DNA of 64,000 nucleotides from NCBI GenBank assembly GCA_004123355.1, contig SCHM01000002.1, forward strand, positions 5,987,569 through 6,051,568, given 5' to 3'. This stretch comes from Amphirosellinia nigrospora (taxonomy: Eukaryota > Ascomycota > Sordariomycetes > Xylariales > Xylariaceae). The first letter of the stretch is position 1, and every line of letters begins with the position of its first letter. The translations under genes were made by a program, and so were the position numbers. Shown here one piece after another: positions 62,819 to 64,000 of this stretch. A model generated the notes under the pieces. It was given only the letters and a program-made list of their open reading frames with translations, was not told the origin of the DNA and did not search any database.

Positions 62819-64000
62819 GATGGGGTAGATATGATGAATTAGTCTAGTGTGAAAATGGATCAAAACTTAAGAGGATGAAGAAGAGATCTAATGACTCGTT
62901 GACGTCCTCCTACAATCTAAGACGCACTTGAGCCTCTATATATATACTCAAACGGCCAGCTTATTATTTACTTCTATTTATCTAACCGTAGAGATGCATC
63001 ACGGATTTATGGGATTTAACGGGCTTAAAGTCGAAGAGCATCTGCTCGTCGATAGCCTCATCACCTCTTGTAATATCTAGTAACCAATCATCTTATATGA
63101 AAAGGCGGATGACGTTGGAGACCCGAACTTGGCCAATCAGAGATTGTTTACCCTTTTGGGAATGGACCCGGGATTCAAGGACGGTGAAAATTATGGCCGG
63201 ACCATTACGTCCCGGGGGCGTCGGGCTCCGGGAATAGCTAGGCCGGCGATACTGGATCGGGGGCATATACACAGAAGAAACGAATTTAGGAAGCGAAGTT
63301 GTGAGCATTGCTCGTGGTTTTGTAGACGGGGCTGACGCCTGGCAAAAGCTAACTATCCCTCATGTTCTCTGGACAAGTATCGAGCTAAGAAGCGTAATTA
63401 TGGCTTTTAGCTCGTTATAATATAGTATTGCATGACATGTCAAGTGAAATTCAAATCGATGAAGTGCGAACTTAGCTTAGTCTTACTAGAGCGCTGCACA
63501 AAATCACTACGTGAATTACATCGCTAATACAAAAAATCATCAGACCCGGTACAGCTTCTACGAATTCCCTCAAGCAAATAACTCGCTTGATTGTTCCTTA
63601 GCACTGTTGTTGCGGCCTCAGTGGTCTTTGTCATACTATGTATCGAAAGTATAATATCTTTATCTTTGTCAAATATAATCCCATTGTACGCGCGGTATCC
63701 TTGACCTCTTGGTCAAACTGTAACAATAGCTCTCTAATTGTAGCCGCATCTTTTTGCATACTAATCTACTTACGCAGTCATTGTTGTACTAATCGACAAA
63801 GCGGATGTTCAAGACGAATCGTTTGCCTCAGGTGACGTTTAGACAGTGTCGTAAACAAACTACTCGAAACAAAAAACCAAGATCTCTACGGTCAACGTCT
63901 TTAAATTACGACGAAATCACCACAATTCAGACATTCTCAACCACACAGCACATCTTAACCAACTAACTAGACAAGCCTGAAATATTACACAACATCAAAA
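62819..64000. other. SDR promoter and AT-rich sequence to the window end
   Basis: The first 150 bases should be the SDR leader and promoter. Beyond that I see only short frames without motifs and AT-rich sequence; nothing recognisable runs off the window end. Confidence 0.5.
62938..62945 (-). promoter_or_regulatory. Probable TATA box of the SDR gene
   Basis: TATATATA lies about 120 bases upstream of the SDR start on the minus strand, well placed for an inducible fungal promoter. Confidence 0.45.

Noticed and set aside
1-64000. Secondary-metabolite gene cluster (esterase, SDR, regulator)
   Set aside because: These genes are 10-40 kb apart, no synthase, terpene cyclase or P450 is present, and the genes between are housekeeping.

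Overview
The window looks like nuclear DNA of a filamentous ascomycete, most likely Sordariomycetes and perhaps Hypocreales. This is inferred from short (about 50-180 bp) GT-AG introns with CTAAC/CTGAC-type branch sites, remembered resemblance of the proteins to Hypocreales orthologues, HET-domain relics and small secreted cysteine-rich proteins. It is gene-poor. Ten genes cover roughly a quarter of 64 kb; the rest is AT-richer, stop-riddled sequence with decayed fragments. I recognised no intact transposon, no rRNA or tRNA gene and no CRISPR.

Layout: DNA polymerase eta (3.5-5.7 kb, +); an RfeG-like regulator with a long pyrimidine-rich leader (9.3-10.6 kb, +); an Sxm1/Nmd5-type importin with seven exons (14.6-18.2 kb, +); a secreted type-B carboxylesterase (19.0-20.8 kb, -); a 10-cysteine secreted protein (22.4-23.0 kb, -); a relict reading frame (25.8-26.4 kb, +); the IMP-specific 5'-nucleotidase ISN1 (27.3-28.6 kb, -); an unresolved candidate (34.7-35.3 kb, -); a HAL/Sat4-type protein kinase (40.8-43.3 kb, +); a small six-cysteine secreted protein with four exons (49.2-50.2 kb, -); a HET-family relic (about 51.8-52.7 kb, +); a 568-residue coiled-coil protein (57.0-58.7 kb, +); a second HET relic (60.3-60.7 kb, +); and a short-chain dehydrogenase (61.7-62.8 kb, -).

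The genes do not form an obvious cluster or pathway. They mix housekeeping functions (translesion synthesis, nuclear import, purine salvage, ion-homeostasis kinase) with solitary secreted or metabolic genes sitting as GC-rich islands in AT-rich surroundings.

The strongest unexpected signal is shared by six conserved genes (polymerase eta, RfeG, importin, esterase, ISN1, kinase). Each is interrupted by single-base length changes, mostly one missing base and often in a homopolymer, while the protein resumes in the next frame with conserved motifs. The kinase alone has seven, all in the same direction. This looks more like residual long-read homopolymer error than real gene death, but the sequence alone cannot settle it. 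The most interesting biological candidate is the 194-residue secreted protein at 49.2-50.2 kb, whose introns are all phase 0 and two of which could be retained without breaking the frame.
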